Positions 1-9,139 are shown, counted from the first letter of the stretch. The stretch: DNA of 64,000 bases from Acidaminobacter sp. JC074 (GCF_022496765.1 NZ_VANV01000020.1:11567-75566), one strand, 5' to 3'. Numbers and translations: made by a program. The notes: a model not told the origin generated them from the sequence alone.

Positions 1-746
1 AAACACGTGCAGAGCAACTGATCAAAGGATTGATTGTTCTTTTAGCTGTGTTCAATATTTCTAAGTTTCTTCAATTACATATGATTCAGTACATTTTGGA
101 AAATACATTTACAGTTGGTATTTTTGCCATTCTTGTTGTGTTCCAGCCTGAGTTAAGAAGAGCGCTTGAATATATTGGTCGAACCAGATGGTTATCCGTT
201 TCGATTTCTGAAATTATTAAAGAGGAATTAAAGCAAAATATTGAAGAGATTGTTACTGCAGTTTCTACCTTATCAAGAACCAAAACAGGTGCTCTAATTG
301 TTATGGAAAGAGATACTGGTTTGAATGAGATTGTAGATACGGGGACCCTTATAGAAGGTAAAATTAGTGCCTTATTAATTACAAATATATTTGAACATAA
401 TGCACCCCTTCATGATGGTGCTGTACTTATAAAAAAAGAAAAAATAATGGCAGCAGGCTGTTTCTTACCACTGTCTATTAAAACAGACCTTTCAAGAGAT
501 TTAGGCACTAGACACAGGGCTGCTCTTGGTATGATAGAAAACTCTGATGCCTTAGTAATTGTTGTATCAGAAGAAACAGGAGCTATTTCTGTGGCAATGG
601 ACGGTAATCTCAATAGATTCCTCGATGCAAGTGATTTAAGAAACATACTGCTTGAAAACTTTGTTATAGAGGAAAAAACATCATTTGTAGATAAATGGAG
701 GAATTCAAATGCTAAAAAGGATAAGGGAGATTTACAGCAGGAGTAA
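1..746 (+). CDS. cdaA: Diadenylate cyclase CdaA (5' end outside window)
   Basis: Membrane-bound cyclase that makes c-di-AMP from two ATP. The reading frame is open from base 3 to the left edge, so the gene begins before the window; the TTG at base 30 lies inside the last membrane helix and is not the start. After the helix comes the DisA_N catalytic domain, with the DGA motif at bases 414-422 and RHRAA at 510-524, the two signature motifs for ATP binding and metal-dependent catalysis. The 3' end overlaps the next gene, cdaR, by 38 bases, which fits translational coupling of cyclase and regulator. Family assignment is firm; only the N-terminal helices are missing. Confidence 0.95.
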   Translation, partial: TRAEQLIKGLIVLLAVFNISKFLQLHMIQYILENTFTVGIFAILVVFQPELRRALEYIGRTRWLSVSISEIIKEELKQNIEEIVTAVSTLSRTKTGALIVMERDTGLNEIVDTGTLIEGKISALLITNIFEHNAPLHDGAVLIKKEKIMAAGCFLPLSIKTDLSRDLGTRHRAALGMIENSDALVIVVSEETGAISVAMDGNLNRFLDASDLRNILLENFVIEEKTSFVDKWRNSNAKKDKGDLQQE

Positions 747-1998
747 GTTTTCTAGAAACACTGCCCCTAAGCTGCTCTCATTGTTATTCGCAATTGTATT
801 TTGGGTATTTGTTATGGATCAAGTGAATCCTGAGATTACTAGATCGCTCCAAGATGTACCAGTGCAGTTGATGGGGATAGAAGAGTTAAAAGCCAGAAAT
901 TACGAAATTATGGGTGAACGTGAATTTAATGTGGATGTCACCTTAAAAGGACGTCGTAATGAAGTCAACAGCATCACCAAACAAGAAGTAGAAATATCTG
1001 CTGATATAGGTGATTTAACAAGTGGCAATCAAACCATTTTACTCAATCAGAATGTTTCTATTGAAGATATAACAATTGATTCGATTTCAAAAGACAACAT
1101 CACCTTAGATATTGATGAGATCATCAGACAGCCAATTGATGTAAAAATTATCAAGCAAGGGACTGTTCCAGAAGGTTATTTGACAGAGGATATGACCCTG
1201 TCATTGCAACAGGTTTTTATCAAGGGACCAGAGTCTTTTGTCAATTCTGTTGAAAGTGTAAGAGGTATCATAAATATCACCAATGAAACCACAAGAATAT
1301 CTAAAGAAGTTGCTGTAGAACCAATTGATATCAATGGTGAAACTGTAACGGGCCTAGAAGTAGAAACCAACTATGTGTCGGTGACCATACCTGTTTCAAA
1401 GCTGATGGATGTGACCATTCAGCCAAGTACAGTCGGTACTGTTAAGGAAGGTTTTGGTTTGACTGCCATCAAGGTGACACCAGACAGTGTCAATGTTCGT
1501 GGTCAACGTGAAGTCATTAACGCCTTAAAGTTTATAGAAACCATGGATGTTAATCTGAATGGTGCAAGTGAAAGCTTCGAGATTTATACTAAGCTGAATG
1601 TGCCAGAAGATGTTACCATGAACCAATATTTAGATGAAGTAAAAGTGGATGTGACCATAGAAGAAATCATAACAACAGAGTTTACTTATGATTATTCTGA
1701 TATAACATTCCTAAACAAGGCCAGTAGTCTTAGAACCAATATGGCAGATTTAGAAGGTGTCGTTCTTCTTAGGGTATCGGCTTTTGAAAGTATTGCAAAT
1801 AGCTTAACTAAGAATGATCTAACTTTATATGTGGATGCTGAAGATTTTGAAGCTGGCACGATTAACGCTGAAATTGTACTCAACAAACACAATGAATTTA
1901 ATGGTATCGAAATCATACCAAGTAACATAGAATTAGAGATTGTAGATTTAGATGCAGAACCAGTAGAAGAAGAAACAACAGAAGAAGATACAGAGTAA
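709..1998 (+). CDS. cdaR: CdaA regulatory protein CdaR, YbbR-repeat protein
   Basis: Extracytoplasmic regulator that binds and modulates CdaA. A basic N-terminus is followed by one transmembrane helix at about residues 20-38 (LLSLLFAIVFWVFVMD) and then roughly four beta-rich YbbR repeats of about 80-90 residues, each with prolines near turn positions. The C-terminus is an acidic tail (repeated Glu/Thr) of about 15 residues. The start at 709 lies inside cdaA. The gene pair is the conserved cdaA-cdaR unit of Firmicutes, normally followed by glmM; here glmM lies about 9.5 kb downstream after an inserted fermentation cluster. Confidence 0.93.
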   Translation: MLKRIREIYSRSKFSRNTAPKLLSLLFAIVFWVFVMDQVNPEITRSLQDVPVQLMGIEELKARNYEIMGEREFNVDVTLKGRRNEVNSITKQEVEISADIGDLTSGNQTILLNQNVSIEDITIDSISKDNITLDIDEIIRQPIDVKIIKQGTVPEGYLTEDMTLSLQQVFIKGPESFVNSVESVRGIINITNETTRISKEVAVEPIDINGETVTGLEVETNYVSVTIPVSKLMDVTIQPSTVGTVKEGFGLTAIKVTPDSVNVRGQREVINALKFIETMDVNLNGASESFEIYTKLNVPEDVTMNQYLDEVKVDVTIEEIITTEFTYDYSDITFLNKASSLRTNMADLEGVVLLRVSAFESIANSLTKNDLTLYVDAEDFEAGTINAEIVLNKHNEFNGIEIIPSNIELEIVDLDAEPVEEETTEEDTE

Positions 1999-2002
1999 TG
2001 AG

Positions 2003-2036
2003 ATGCCAAAAACAGTTGTTTTTGGCATTTAAACTT
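2003..2036 (+). terminator. Rho-independent terminator after cdaR
   Basis: An 11-bp perfect stem (ATGCCAAAAAC pairing with GTTTTTGGCAT) with a 4-base loop, ending at 2028 and followed by a T-rich stretch. It separates cdaAR from the sigma-54 activator gene. Confidence 0.8.
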
Positions 2037-2108
2037 TTTGTGGAACTATTAAAAAAATCTTGTAAAGCCATAAGAGCTAATGATACAATAGAAAAGAGTA
2101 GGTGAGCT

Positions 2109-3824
2109 ATGAAACGAGAACTAGAACTAATACTTGATTCAACACATGATGCAATGATTGCCGTTGATATAGATGGTGTAATCACACTTTATAACAGAGC
2201 AGCTGAAAAGTTGACTCATTTTTCTGCTGATCATGTTATAGGAAAAAATATAACCGAAGTTATTGAAAATACGCGGTTACCCCATATTATGATATCGGGA
2301 CAGGCTGAACTGGACCAGAAACAACAGCTGGGTAATACGGAAATCATCACCAATAGAATGCCCGTTAAAGACAAGAATGGTCATATTATTGGCGCAATTG
2401 CAGTTTTTAGAGATATTAGTGAAGTTGCTGGACTTGCAGAAAAAATAACCAATCTGAAGCAAGTACGTTCCATGCTTGAAGCCATCATCAATGCAACACA
2501 GGATGCCATATCTGTAGTGGATGAAAATGGTTATGGTATTTTAATCAATCCTGCTTACTCAAGATTGACAGGTTATTATGATGAAGACATCATCGGCAAA
2601 CTGTCTACTGTAGACCTTGGCGATGATGGAGAAAGTATACATTTGGAAGTACTTCGTAAACAAGCGCCTGTAACAGGACTTAAGTTTAATGTAGGCTTAA
2701 ATCGAAGAGATGTTTATGTCTCTGCAGCACCCATATTTGAAAATGGTGAGTTAAAGGGCAGTGTTGCTGTCTTGCAGGACTTTACTGAAACGAGAAGACT
2801 ATCAAAGGAACTTGACCAGGCCAAGCAGATCATTAGAAATCTAGAAGCCAAATATACCTTTGAGGATATAAAGGGTGAAAACCCAGTGATTATCAATGCC
2901 ATAGAAAAAGCAAAACTGGCTGCAGATACACCTGCGACCGTCCTTCTTCAAGGAGAGTCAGGTACTGGTAAAGAGCTCTTTGCTCATGCCATACACAATG
3001 CCAGTGATAGAAAACACTCTAAGTTTGTCCGTGTAAACTGTATGGCCATTAATGAAGGCGTTTTAGAAAGTGAACTCTTTGGTTACTCAGGTGGTGCTTT
3101 TACAGGTGCCTTAAAGTCTGGTAAAGCCGGTTATTTTGAAATGGCTGATGGCGGCACCATATTCCTAGATGAAATTGGTGAAATCAGTTTGGCAACGCAA
3201 GCCAAGCTTTTAAGGGTACTTCAAGAAAAAGAAGTGGTTAGAGTGGGAGATTCAAAGGTTATACCTGTAGATGTTCGAGTTATTGCAGCAACCAATGTAG
3301 ACCTAGAAAAAGCCATTGAAATCAAGCGTTTTAGAAAAGACTTGTATTACAGATTAAATGTCATTCCAATTAAGACGCCTGCTTTAAGAGAGCACAAGGA
3401 TGATATCAAACCCTTGATCATATCGATCATACAGAAGCAAAATCAAGTGTTTGGCCGTTCAGTAAGAGACTTAAGTGATGAAGCCCTACATGTCATTGAA
3501 GCCAACGACTGGCCTGGGAATATTCGTGAGTTAGAAAACTATATTGCCAGGGCAATGATCAATATGAGATTTAACGAAATCATCATCACAAGATCTCATT
3601 TACCAATTATTGACCATCAGGAAGTTATACAATTACCAGATAAGAAGATAGCTAAAAATTTCAAGGCTTCATCCTTACAAGATAAGATGGACCTTTATGA
3701 AAAGCAATATATAGAAAAAGTACTTAAGTTAAACCAAGGGAACAAAGTAAAAACAGCTGAGACTTTAGAGATTTCCATACGGAATCTATATTATAAACTC
3801 AACAAACATCAAATAAAAGAATAG
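2109..3824 (+). CDS. Sigma-54-dependent transcriptional activator (PAS-PAS-AAA+-Fis), BkdR-like
   Basis: Enhancer-binding protein that would open sigma-54 promoters using ATP. Two PAS sensor domains (about residues 1-110 and 118-228) precede the AAA+ domain, with Walker A GESGTGKE at 282-289, the sigma-54 contact loop GAFTGA at 329-334 and Walker B IFLDEIGE at 351-358. A Fis-type helix-turn-helix ends the 571-residue protein. There is no response-regulator receiver, so it probably senses a small ligand through PAS. It sits 9 bases before a butyrate kinase and about 1.3 kb upstream of a consensus -24/-12 promoter for ptb, so it is probably the activator of branched-chain 2-oxoacid catabolism, as BkdR is in Bacillus subtilis. 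The gene symbol is withheld because orthology is inferred from context. Confidence 0.9.
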   Translation: MKRELELILDSTHDAMIAVDIDGVITLYNRAAEKLTHFSADHVIGKNITEVIENTRLPHIMISGQAELDQKQQLGNTEIITNRMPVKDKNGHIIGAIAVFRDISEVAGLAEKITNLKQVRSMLEAIINATQDAISVVDENGYGILINPAYSRLTGYYDEDIIGKLSTVDLGDDGESIHLEVLRKQAPVTGLKFNVGLNRRDVYVSAAPIFENGELKGSVAVLQDFTETRRLSKELDQAKQIIRNLEAKYTFEDIKGENPVIINAIEKAKLAADTPATVLLQGESGTGKELFAHAIHNASDRKHSKFVRVNCMAINEGVLESELFGYSGGAFTGALKSGKAGYFEMADGGTIFLDEIGEISLATQAKLLRVLQEKEVVRVGDSKVIPVDVRVIAATNVDLEKAIEIKRFRKDLYYRLNVIPIKTPALREHKDDIKPLIISIIQKQNQVFGRSVRDLSDEALHVIEANDWPGNIRELENYIARAMINMRFNEIIITRSHLPIIDHQEVIQLPDKKIAKNFKASSLQDKMDLYEKQYIEKVLKLNQGNKVKTAETLEISIRNLYYKLNKHQIKE

Positions 3825-3833
3825 GGAGGCATT

Positions 3834-4913
3834 ATGAAAAAGTATATTCTGGCCATTAATCCAGGCTCAACGTCTACTAAAGTTGCAATATTTGAAGGTG
3901 AAGAAAACAAGCTTCAAAAGAACTTATCACATTCAACTGAAGAACTAGATAAGTTTGAAAAAATTGCAGATCAGTTTGAGTACAGAAAAAACATCATTGT
4001 AGATTGGTTAACATCTGAAGGTTATCAGCTTAGCCAGCTTAAAGCTGTTGTAGGTCGTGGTGGTCTTTTAAAGCCTATGCCAAGTGGTACTTACAAGGTA
4101 ACAGATGCTTTAGCTGAAGATTTAAAGATTGGTGTACAGGGAGAACATGCTTCTAACTTAGGTGGTTTAATAGCAAGAGCTATTGCTGAAACTGCTGAAG
4201 TAGAGTCATACATAGTAGATCCAGTTGCAGTGGATGAGTTTGAAGATGTTGCAAGAATTTCAGGTATGCCTGAAATCAAAAGAAAATCACTACTTCATGC
4301 TTTAAATGTTAAGGCCATTGCTCATAGGGTGGCAAATGAAAAAAATACGACTGTTGATCAGTTAAATATGGTTATCGCTCATCTTGGTGGTGGTATTTCA
4401 GTTGTTCCTTTAAAGAAGGGCAAAATGATTGATGCCAACAATGCCAATGAAATGGGACCTTTCTCTCCAGAGAGAACAGGTGGTTTACCATCAGGTGATT
4501 TAGCTAAGTTGTGTTTCTCAGGTAAATATGCTTCATTTAAAGAGCTAAAACCTTACTTAAGAGGTAAAGGTGGTATGGTTGCCTATTTAGGTACAAACGA
4601 TGTTAGAGAAGCTTTAAAAATGGTGGAAGCAGGCGATGAAAAAGCTGAACTTGTTTTAGAAGCAATGGCCTATCAAATTTCAAAAGAAATTGGTGCTATG
4701 GCCACTGTCTTAAAAGGCAAGGTTGATGCTGTTGTTTTAACAGGTGGTGTGGCTTATTCTGATTACATTACTTCAAGAATTGCAGACAGCGTTGGTTTTA
4801 TTGCAGAAGTTATTGTTAAACCAGGCGAAGATGAGATGATTGCACTTAATGAAGGTGTTATGAGAGTTGAAGCTGGCGAAGCAGTTAAGATTTATGAAAA
4901 CGAAGTAAAGTAG
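3834..4913 (+). CDS. buk: Butyrate kinase (first copy)
   Basis: Acetate/butyrate kinase family enzyme that makes ATP from butyryl-, isobutyryl- or other branched acyl-phosphates. The 359 residues match the usual length. Visible motifs are the phosphate-binding NPGSTSTK near the N-terminus, [17 protein letters not shown] and PFSPERTGG. It is transcribed directly behind the sigma-54 activator with a GGGAGG ribosome site in the 9-base gap and ends in a strong terminator. A clear paralogue lies at 6049-7119 in the ptb operon. Having one kinase with the regulator and one in the induced operon suggests different expression or substrate range; that is inference. Confidence 0.93.
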   Translation: MKKYILAINPGSTSTKVAIFEGEENKLQKNLSHSTEELDKFEKIADQFEYRKNIIVDWLTSEGYQLSQLKAVVGRGGLLKPMPSGTYKVTDALAEDLKIGVQGEHASNLGGLIARAIAETAEVESYIVDPVAVDEFEDVARISGMPEIKRKSLLHALNVKAIAHRVANEKNTTVDQLNMVIAHLGGGISVVPLKKGKMIDANNANEMGPFSPERTGGLPSGDLAKLCFSGKYASFKELKPYLRGKGGMVAYLGTNDVREALKMVEAGDEKAELVLEAMAYQISKEIGAMATVLKGKVDAVVLTGGVAYSDYITSRIADSVGFIAEVIVKPGEDEMIALNEGVMRVEAGEAVKIYENEVK

Positions 4914-4928
4914 TGCAAAATCTTGCAC
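4913..4928. promoter_or_regulatory. Palindrome TGCAA-N4-TTGCA, possible activator site 1
   Basis: GTGCAA-AATC-TTGCAC is a perfect 6+6 palindrome that begins at the stop codon of buk and lies about 165 bp upstream of the -24 element. The same TGCAA-N4-TTGCA core returns in the next palindrome, centred 28 bp away. Distant paired palindromes are where sigma-54 activators normally bind, so this is a candidate upstream activating sequence for the activator encoded at 2109-3824. Confidence 0.45.
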
Positions 4929-4936
4929 ATATACGA

Positions 4937-4967
4937 TAGCATGCAATATTTTGCATGCTATTTTTTG
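4937..4967 (+). terminator. Terminator after buk, also possible activator site 2
   Basis: A perfect 10-bp stem (TAGCATGCAA / TTGCATGCTA) with loop TATT, followed at once by six T residues, is a textbook intrinsic terminator. Its inner core is also TGCAA-N4-TTGCA, identical in form to the palindrome at 4913-4928, so it may double as a protein-binding site. Confidence 0.8.
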
Positions 4968-5076
4968 CAAATACATATTTTGGAGATTGCATGGATTGTT
5001 GGTAATAGACTGGGAAAACGGTGTCATACCAAGGATTCAAGCGATCTTTTTATATTTTTTTGCTCTTTATAAAAAG

Positions 5077-5093
5077 TTGGCACAAGACTTGCA
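5077..5093 (+). promoter_or_regulatory. Sigma-54 (-24/-12) promoter of the ptb-buk-vor operon
   Basis: TTGGCAC-N5-TTGCA matches the sigma-54 consensus, with the invariant GG (5079-5080) and GC (5091-5092) exactly 10 bases apart. Transcription should begin near 5104, about 30 bases before the ptb start codon. The sigma-54 activator gene 1.3 kb upstream supports the call. Confidence 0.88.
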
Positions 5094-5133
5094 ATATAGG
5101 TGATAGGTGAAAAACAAATAAATGAGGTGAATC

Positions 5134-6039
5134 ATGATTAAAAGTTTTGAAGAAGTTTTAAAGATTGCAAAAGAACGTGGTCCTAAGACAGTTTCTGTTG
5201 CATGTGCTCAAGATAATGATGTATTAAAAGCTGTTGATAATGCCAAGAAAAACGGTATTGTTGAAGCAATTCTAGTAGGTGACAAAGAAAAAATTGAGGC
5301 AATTGCAAAAGAAGAGAGCATTGATTTAAATGATTATGAAATCATTGATATCAAAGATTTAGCAGAAGCATCTCTAAAGGCAGTTGAGTTGGTTTCTTCT
5401 GGTAAAGCTCATATGGTGATGAAGGGCTTAGTGGACACAAGTATCATCTTAAAGGCAGTTTTAAATAAGGAAACTGGTTTAAGAACAGGCAGTGTATTAT
5501 CACATGTGGCAATATTTGATGTAATGAATTATCCAAGATTATTACTCGTAACAGATGCGGCAATGAACATTGCACCAACATTAGAACAAAAGAAGCAAAT
5601 TATTGAAAACTCTTTACAAGTGGCAAATGGTTTAGATATTGATCAGCCTAAAGTAGCAGTTATTTGTGCTAAAGAAAAGGTAAATCCAAAGATGCCTGCA
5701 ACAGTAGATGCTGGTGAATTGGTTAAAATGAATGAAAATGGTGACTTAACAGGTTGTATCGTAGGCGGTCCATTTGCACTAGACAATGCAGTTTCTGTAG
5801 AAGCAGCTAAGTTAAAGGGTATCGACCATCCAGTTGCCGGACATGCAGATGTATTAATGTGCCCAAACATTGAATCGGGTAACATTTTGTATAAAACATT
5901 AGGTTTCTTAGCAAATGCTAAGAGTGCAGGCGTAATTGTTGGCGCTAAGGCACCAATTATTTTAACATCAAGAGCAGATAGTGAAGAAGCTAAGCTTAAC
6001 TCTATTGCATTAGGTGTTTTAATGGCTGCAAAAATGTAA
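5134..6039 (+). CDS. ptb: Phosphate butyryltransferase / acyl transferase
   Basis: Swaps CoA for phosphate on butyryl-CoA or branched acyl-CoA, giving the acyl-phosphate used by butyrate kinase. The 301 residues cover the whole PTA_PTB fold: the N-terminal Rossmann-like part (SVACAQDNDVLKAV), the central KGLVDTS segment and the C-terminal GFLANAKSAGVIVGAKAPI stretch typical of Ptb. A GAGGTGA ribosome site precedes the start. It is the first gene behind the sigma-54 promoter and lies 9 bases before the second butyrate kinase. Co-transcription with a Vor-type oxidoreductase suggests branched acyl-CoA from valine, leucine and isoleucine as the natural substrates. Confidence 0.94.
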   Translation: MIKSFEEVLKIAKERGPKTVSVACAQDNDVLKAVDNAKKNGIVEAILVGDKEKIEAIAKEESIDLNDYEIIDIKDLAEASLKAVELVSSGKAHMVMKGLVDTSIILKAVLNKETGLRTGSVLSHVAIFDVMNYPRLLLVTDAAMNIAPTLEQKKQIIENSLQVANGLDIDQPKVAVICAKEKVNPKMPATVDAGELVKMNENGDLTGCIVGGPFALDNAVSVEAAKLKGIDHPVAGHADVLMCPNIESGNILYKTLGFLANAKSAGVIVGAKAPIILTSRADSEEAKLNSIALGVLMAAKM

Positions 6040-6048
6040 GGAGGATCT

Positions 6049-7119
6049 ATGACAGAGTTAAGAATATTGGCAATCAACCCAGGTTCAACATCAACTAAGA
6101 TTGCTGTATATGACAATGACAAAGAAGTGTTTGAAACAACTTTAAGACATTCTACTGAAGAAATCAGTAAGTACGAAACAATCTTTGATCAATACGATTT
6201 TAGAAAAGATGTTATTTTATCAGCTTTAGATGAAAACAACATCAACCTTTCTAAATTAGATGCAGTTGTTGGCCGTGGTGGTTTATTAAAGCCAATCGCA
6301 GGTGGTACATATCAAGTAGACGATAAGATGCTTGAAGACTTAAAAGTTGGTGTTTTAGGAGAGCATGCTTCTAATCTAGGTGGTGTTTTAGCTTACGAGA
6401 TTGCTACTAACTTAAATATTCCATCTTATATTGTAGATCCAGTAGTTGTAGATGAATTAGAGCCAGTTGCAAGAATTTCTGGTATGCCAGAACTTGAAAG
6501 AAAATCTATTTTCCATGCACTTAACCAAAAAGCGGTTGCAAGAAGACTTGCTGATGACTTAGGTAAAGAATATACAGACTTAAACCTAATTGTTGCTCAC
6601 TTAGGTGGTGGTATTTCAGTTGGTGCTCATAAAGCTGGTAGAGTAGTTGAAGTAAACAATGCCTTAGACGGTGACGGTCCATTCTCTCCTGAGAGAACGG
6701 GTGGTGTGCCATCAGGTGACTTAGCTAAAATGTGCTTCTCAGGTAAGTATACACATGCTGAAATCAAGAAGATGATCAAAGGTAATGGTGGATTAAATGC
6801 TTATTTAGGTACAAATGATGGTAGAGATGTTGTAAAGATGATTAATGAGGGTGATAAAAACGCTGAGTTAATCTTTAAGGCAATGGCTTACCAAGTAGCT
6901 AAATACATTGGTTCTTGTGCAGCAGTGCTTCATGGTAAAGTAGACGGTATTATCTTAACAGGTGGTTTAGCATACGGTAAGGAGCTTGTGGAGTGGATTA
7001 CTGAATCAGTAGATTTCATTTCTAAAGTGTATGTATACCCAGGTGAAGATGAAATGAAAGCTTTAGCTGAAGGCGGCTTAAGAGTATTACAAGGAAAAGA
7101 AGAAGCTCAAAGATACTAG
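6049..7119 (+). CDS. buk: Butyrate kinase (second copy, in ptb operon)
   Basis: 356-residue acyl kinase, a close paralogue of the protein at 3834-4913 along its full length. It keeps [25 protein letters not shown] and [15 protein letters not shown] ribosome site lies in the 9-base gap after ptb, so the two steps from acyl-CoA to acid plus ATP are made together. Its codon choice is more uniform (many TTA/GGT codons) than that of the first copy, in keeping with a highly expressed catabolic gene. It probably forms isobutyrate or isovalerate from the phosphates released by Ptb. Confidence 0.93.
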   Translation: MTELRILAINPGSTSTKIAVYDNDKEVFETTLRHSTEEISKYETIFDQYDFRKDVILSALDENNINLSKLDAVVGRGGLLKPIAGGTYQVDDKMLEDLKVGVLGEHASNLGGVLAYEIATNLNIPSYIVDPVVVDELEPVARISGMPELERKSIFHALNQKAVARRLADDLGKEYTDLNLIVAHLGGGISVGAHKAGRVVEVNNALDGDGPFSPERTGGVPSGDLAKMCFSGKYTHAEIKKMIKGNGGLNAYLGTNDGRDVVKMINEGDKNAELIFKAMAYQVAKYIGSCAAVLHGKVDGIILTGGLAYGKELVEWITESVDFISKVYVYPGEDEMKALAEGGLRVLQGKEEAQRY

Positions 7120-7137
7120 ATAGAAAATGGTGATGAC

Positions 7138-7812
7138 ATGTTTAACGACAAAAGAATACGTATTATAGTAGGACATTATGGTAGTGGGAAAACAGAATTT
7201 GCAGTTAATTATGCAATGAAATTAAGTGAAACAGAAGATAATGTAGCATTAGCAGATTTAGATGTAGTCAATGTCTATTTCAGATCAAGAGAAAAGGCAC
7301 AATTGATGACAGATGCTGGTATCAAGGTTATCTCAAGTCAGTTTGGACATGGTGCCAACTTAGATCTACCAGCCATTTCTGCAGGCGTATTTGGTCCACT
7401 TCAAGATGACAACTGTCATACAATACTTGATATTGGTGGAGATTCAACAGGTACCAGAGTACTTGGGACGTTTAAACAAATCATTGGTTTTAAAGGCTAT
7501 GATATGTTCTTGGTTGTTAATGCGTATCGTCAAGATACTCAGACCAAAGAAGGTGTTATTAAGCATATAGAGGAAATTGAAAACCAAACTGGCTTTAAAA
7601 TTACAGGCTTGGTTAACAATACTCATCTACTAAGAGAAACAACCTTAGAAGATGTGAAAAAAGGTCAAGAATTAGTTAAGAGTGTTTCGGAGTCTACAAA
7701 TATTCCGATCAAGTACATTTGTGCTATTGAAAAGGTTGCCCAAACTATACCATCAGATTATGATGGCGAGATTATGCCAATTAAAATGTACATGCGAGAA
7801 GAATGGATGTAG
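7138..7812 (+). CDS. P-loop ATPase of unknown role in the vor operon
   Basis: A 224-residue protein with a P-loop at residues 12-19 (GHYGSGKT), a switch-like ADLDVVNVYFRSR segment and a second acidic strand (ILDIGGDSTG). This resembles the MinD/ParA/CobQ-like P-loop group in general layout, but the P-loop lacks the deviant KGGxGKT form, and I do not recognise a named family. It lies 18 bases after butyrate kinase and 45 bases before the oxidoreductase ferredoxin, all on one strand, so it is probably co-transcribed. A role in assembly, cofactor insertion or regulation of the oxidoreductase is possible but unproven. Confidence 0.8.
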   Translation: MFNDKRIRIIVGHYGSGKTEFAVNYAMKLSETEDNVALADLDVVNVYFRSREKAQLMTDAGIKVISSQFGHGANLDLPAISAGVFGPLQDDNCHTILDIGGDSTGTRVLGTFKQIIGFKGYDMFLVVNAYRQDTQTKEGVIKHIEEIENQTGFKITGLVNNTHLLRETTLEDVKKGQELVKSVSESTNIPIKYICAIEKVAQTIPSDYDGEIMPIKMYMREEWM

Positions 7813-7857
7813 ACAGAAACCTTATATAATGAAAACGATTCTGAGGAGGGTTGTGTA

Positions 7858-8064
7858 GTGGCAAAAGTAACGTTTAATGAAAACATTTGTAAAGGATGCG
7901 GCTTATGTGCATCAGTTTGTCCTAAGAACATCATAGTGATGGCTGGCGATCGAATCAACGCAAAAGGTTATCACCCAGCAACAGTTGAAAAAATGGAAGA
8001 ATGTATTGGATGTACAAATTGTGCATTAATATGTCCTGATTGTGTTATTACGGTAGAAAGATAG
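7858..8064 (+). CDS. 2-oxoacid:ferredoxin oxidoreductase, ferredoxin (delta) subunit
   Basis: A 68-residue 2[4Fe-4S] ferredoxin with two clean motifs, CKGCGLCASVCP and CIGCTNCALICP. It is the electron-accepting subunit of the complex encoded by the next three genes. Translation starts at a GTG that follows a strong GAGGAGGG site. The 10-base gap to the alpha subunit shows operon structure. The arrangement delta-alpha-beta-gamma is that of Vor/Kor-type enzymes. Confidence 0.93.
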   Translation: MAKVTFNENICKGCGLCASVCPKNIIVMAGDRINAKGYHPATVEKMEECIGCTNCALICPDCVITVER

Positions 8065-8074
8065 GAGGACGACA

Positions 8075-9139
8075 ATGGCAAAGATTTTAATGAAAGGTAA
8101 CGAAGCAATTGGTGCTGCAGCTATTCAAGCTGGTTGTAAATATTTCTTCGGATATCCTATTACACCTCAAAATGAATTACCTGAATATATGTCAAAAGAA
8201 ATGCCTAAAACAGGCGGTGCTTTTGTTCAAGCTGAATCTGAAGTTGCAGCAATCAACATGGTTTATGGTGCAGCAGGATGTGGTGTTAGAGTAATGACAT
8301 CATCTTCATCTCCAGGTATGGCTCTTAAGCAAGAGGGTATCACTTATATCGCAGGTGCTGAGTTACCTTGTGTTATTGTAAATATTGTTCGTGGTGGTCC
8401 AGGTCTTGGTGGTATCCAACCTGCTCAATCAGATTACTTCCAATCTACTCGTGGTGGTGGTAACGGTGACTACAAATGTTTGGTTTTAGCACCAGCTAAC
8501 CTTCAAGAAATGGTAGACATGGTACAAGAAGCATTTGATATTGCTGATTACTACAGAAACCCTGTTATCGTTGTTGGTGACGGTATGATTGGTCAAATGA
8601 TGGAGCCAATCGAGTTCAAAGCACCTAAGAAGAGAGATTTACCTTCTAAGGATTCTTGGGCTACAACTGGTACTAAAGGCGAAAGAAAGCCTCATATTAT
8701 TAACTCATTATTCTTAGATCCTCAAGGTCTAGAAGATCACAACCATAAGTTACAAGCTAAGTATGCTGAAATGAAAAAGAACGAAACAAAGCATGAAGCT
8801 TACAACATGGAAAATGCTGAGTATGTAATTGCTGCTTATGGTACAACTTCAAGAATTGCAAAGAATGCAATTGACAAGTTAAAAGAAGAAGGTATCAATG
8901 TTGGTTTAATCAGACCTATGACATTATGGCCATTCCCTGAAAAAGCATTCCAAGAGATGCCTGATACTGTAAAGGCAGTATTAACTGTTGAAATGTCTGA
9001 AGGTCAAATGGTTGAAGACGTTAGATTAGCATTAAACGGTAAAGTACCTACTGAGTTCTATGGTAGATCAGGTGGTATGATTCCTGCTCCAGATGCAATC
9101 ATTAATAAGATCAAAGAAATGATAGGAGGGGTTAAATAA
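8075..9139 (+). CDS. vorB: 2-oxoacid:ferredoxin oxidoreductase alpha subunit, VorB type
   Basis: The 354-residue subunit carries the pyrimidine-binding and transketolase C-terminal-like domains of 2-oxoacid:ferredoxin oxidoreductases. The N-terminal KGNEAIGAAAIQAGC and GYPITPQNE segments and the central RGGPGLGGIQPAQSDYFQ are characteristic of this family, and the overall form is that usually named 3-methyl-2-oxobutanoate dehydrogenase subunit VorB. The complex oxidises 2-oxoacids to acyl-CoA, CO2 and reduced ferredoxin in the cytoplasm. Linkage to ptb and buk favours branched-chain 2-oxoacids over 2-oxoglutarate, but substrate specificity cannot be read directly from sequence. Confidence 0.9.
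   Translation: MAKILMKGNEAIGAAAIQAGCKYFFGYPITPQNELPEYMSKEMPKTGGAFVQAESEVAAINMVYGAAGCGVRVMTSSSSPGMALKQEGITYIAGAELPCVIVNIVRGGPGLGGIQPAQSDYFQSTRGGGNGDYKCLVLAPANLQEMVDMVQEAFDIADYYRNPVIVVGDGMIGQMMEPIEFKAPKKRDLPSKDSWATTGTKGERKPHIINSLFLDPQGLEDHNHKLQAKYAEMKKNETKHEAYNMENAEYVIAAYGTTSRIAKNAIDKLKEEGINVGLIRPMTLWPFPEKAFQEMPDTVKAVLTVEMSEGQMVEDVRLALNGKVPTEFYGRSGGMIPAPDAIINKIKEMIGGVK

Noticed and set aside
30..746. A TTG at base 30 as the start of cdaA
   Set aside because: The frame is open to the left edge and codes for normal CdaA sequence (RAEQLIKG) before it, so the gene is cut by the window rather than starting here.
5643..6122. A 159-codon minus-strand frame opposite ptb and buk
   Set aside because: It is fully antisense to two well-matched enzymes, has no ribosome site and looks like a codon-bias shadow.
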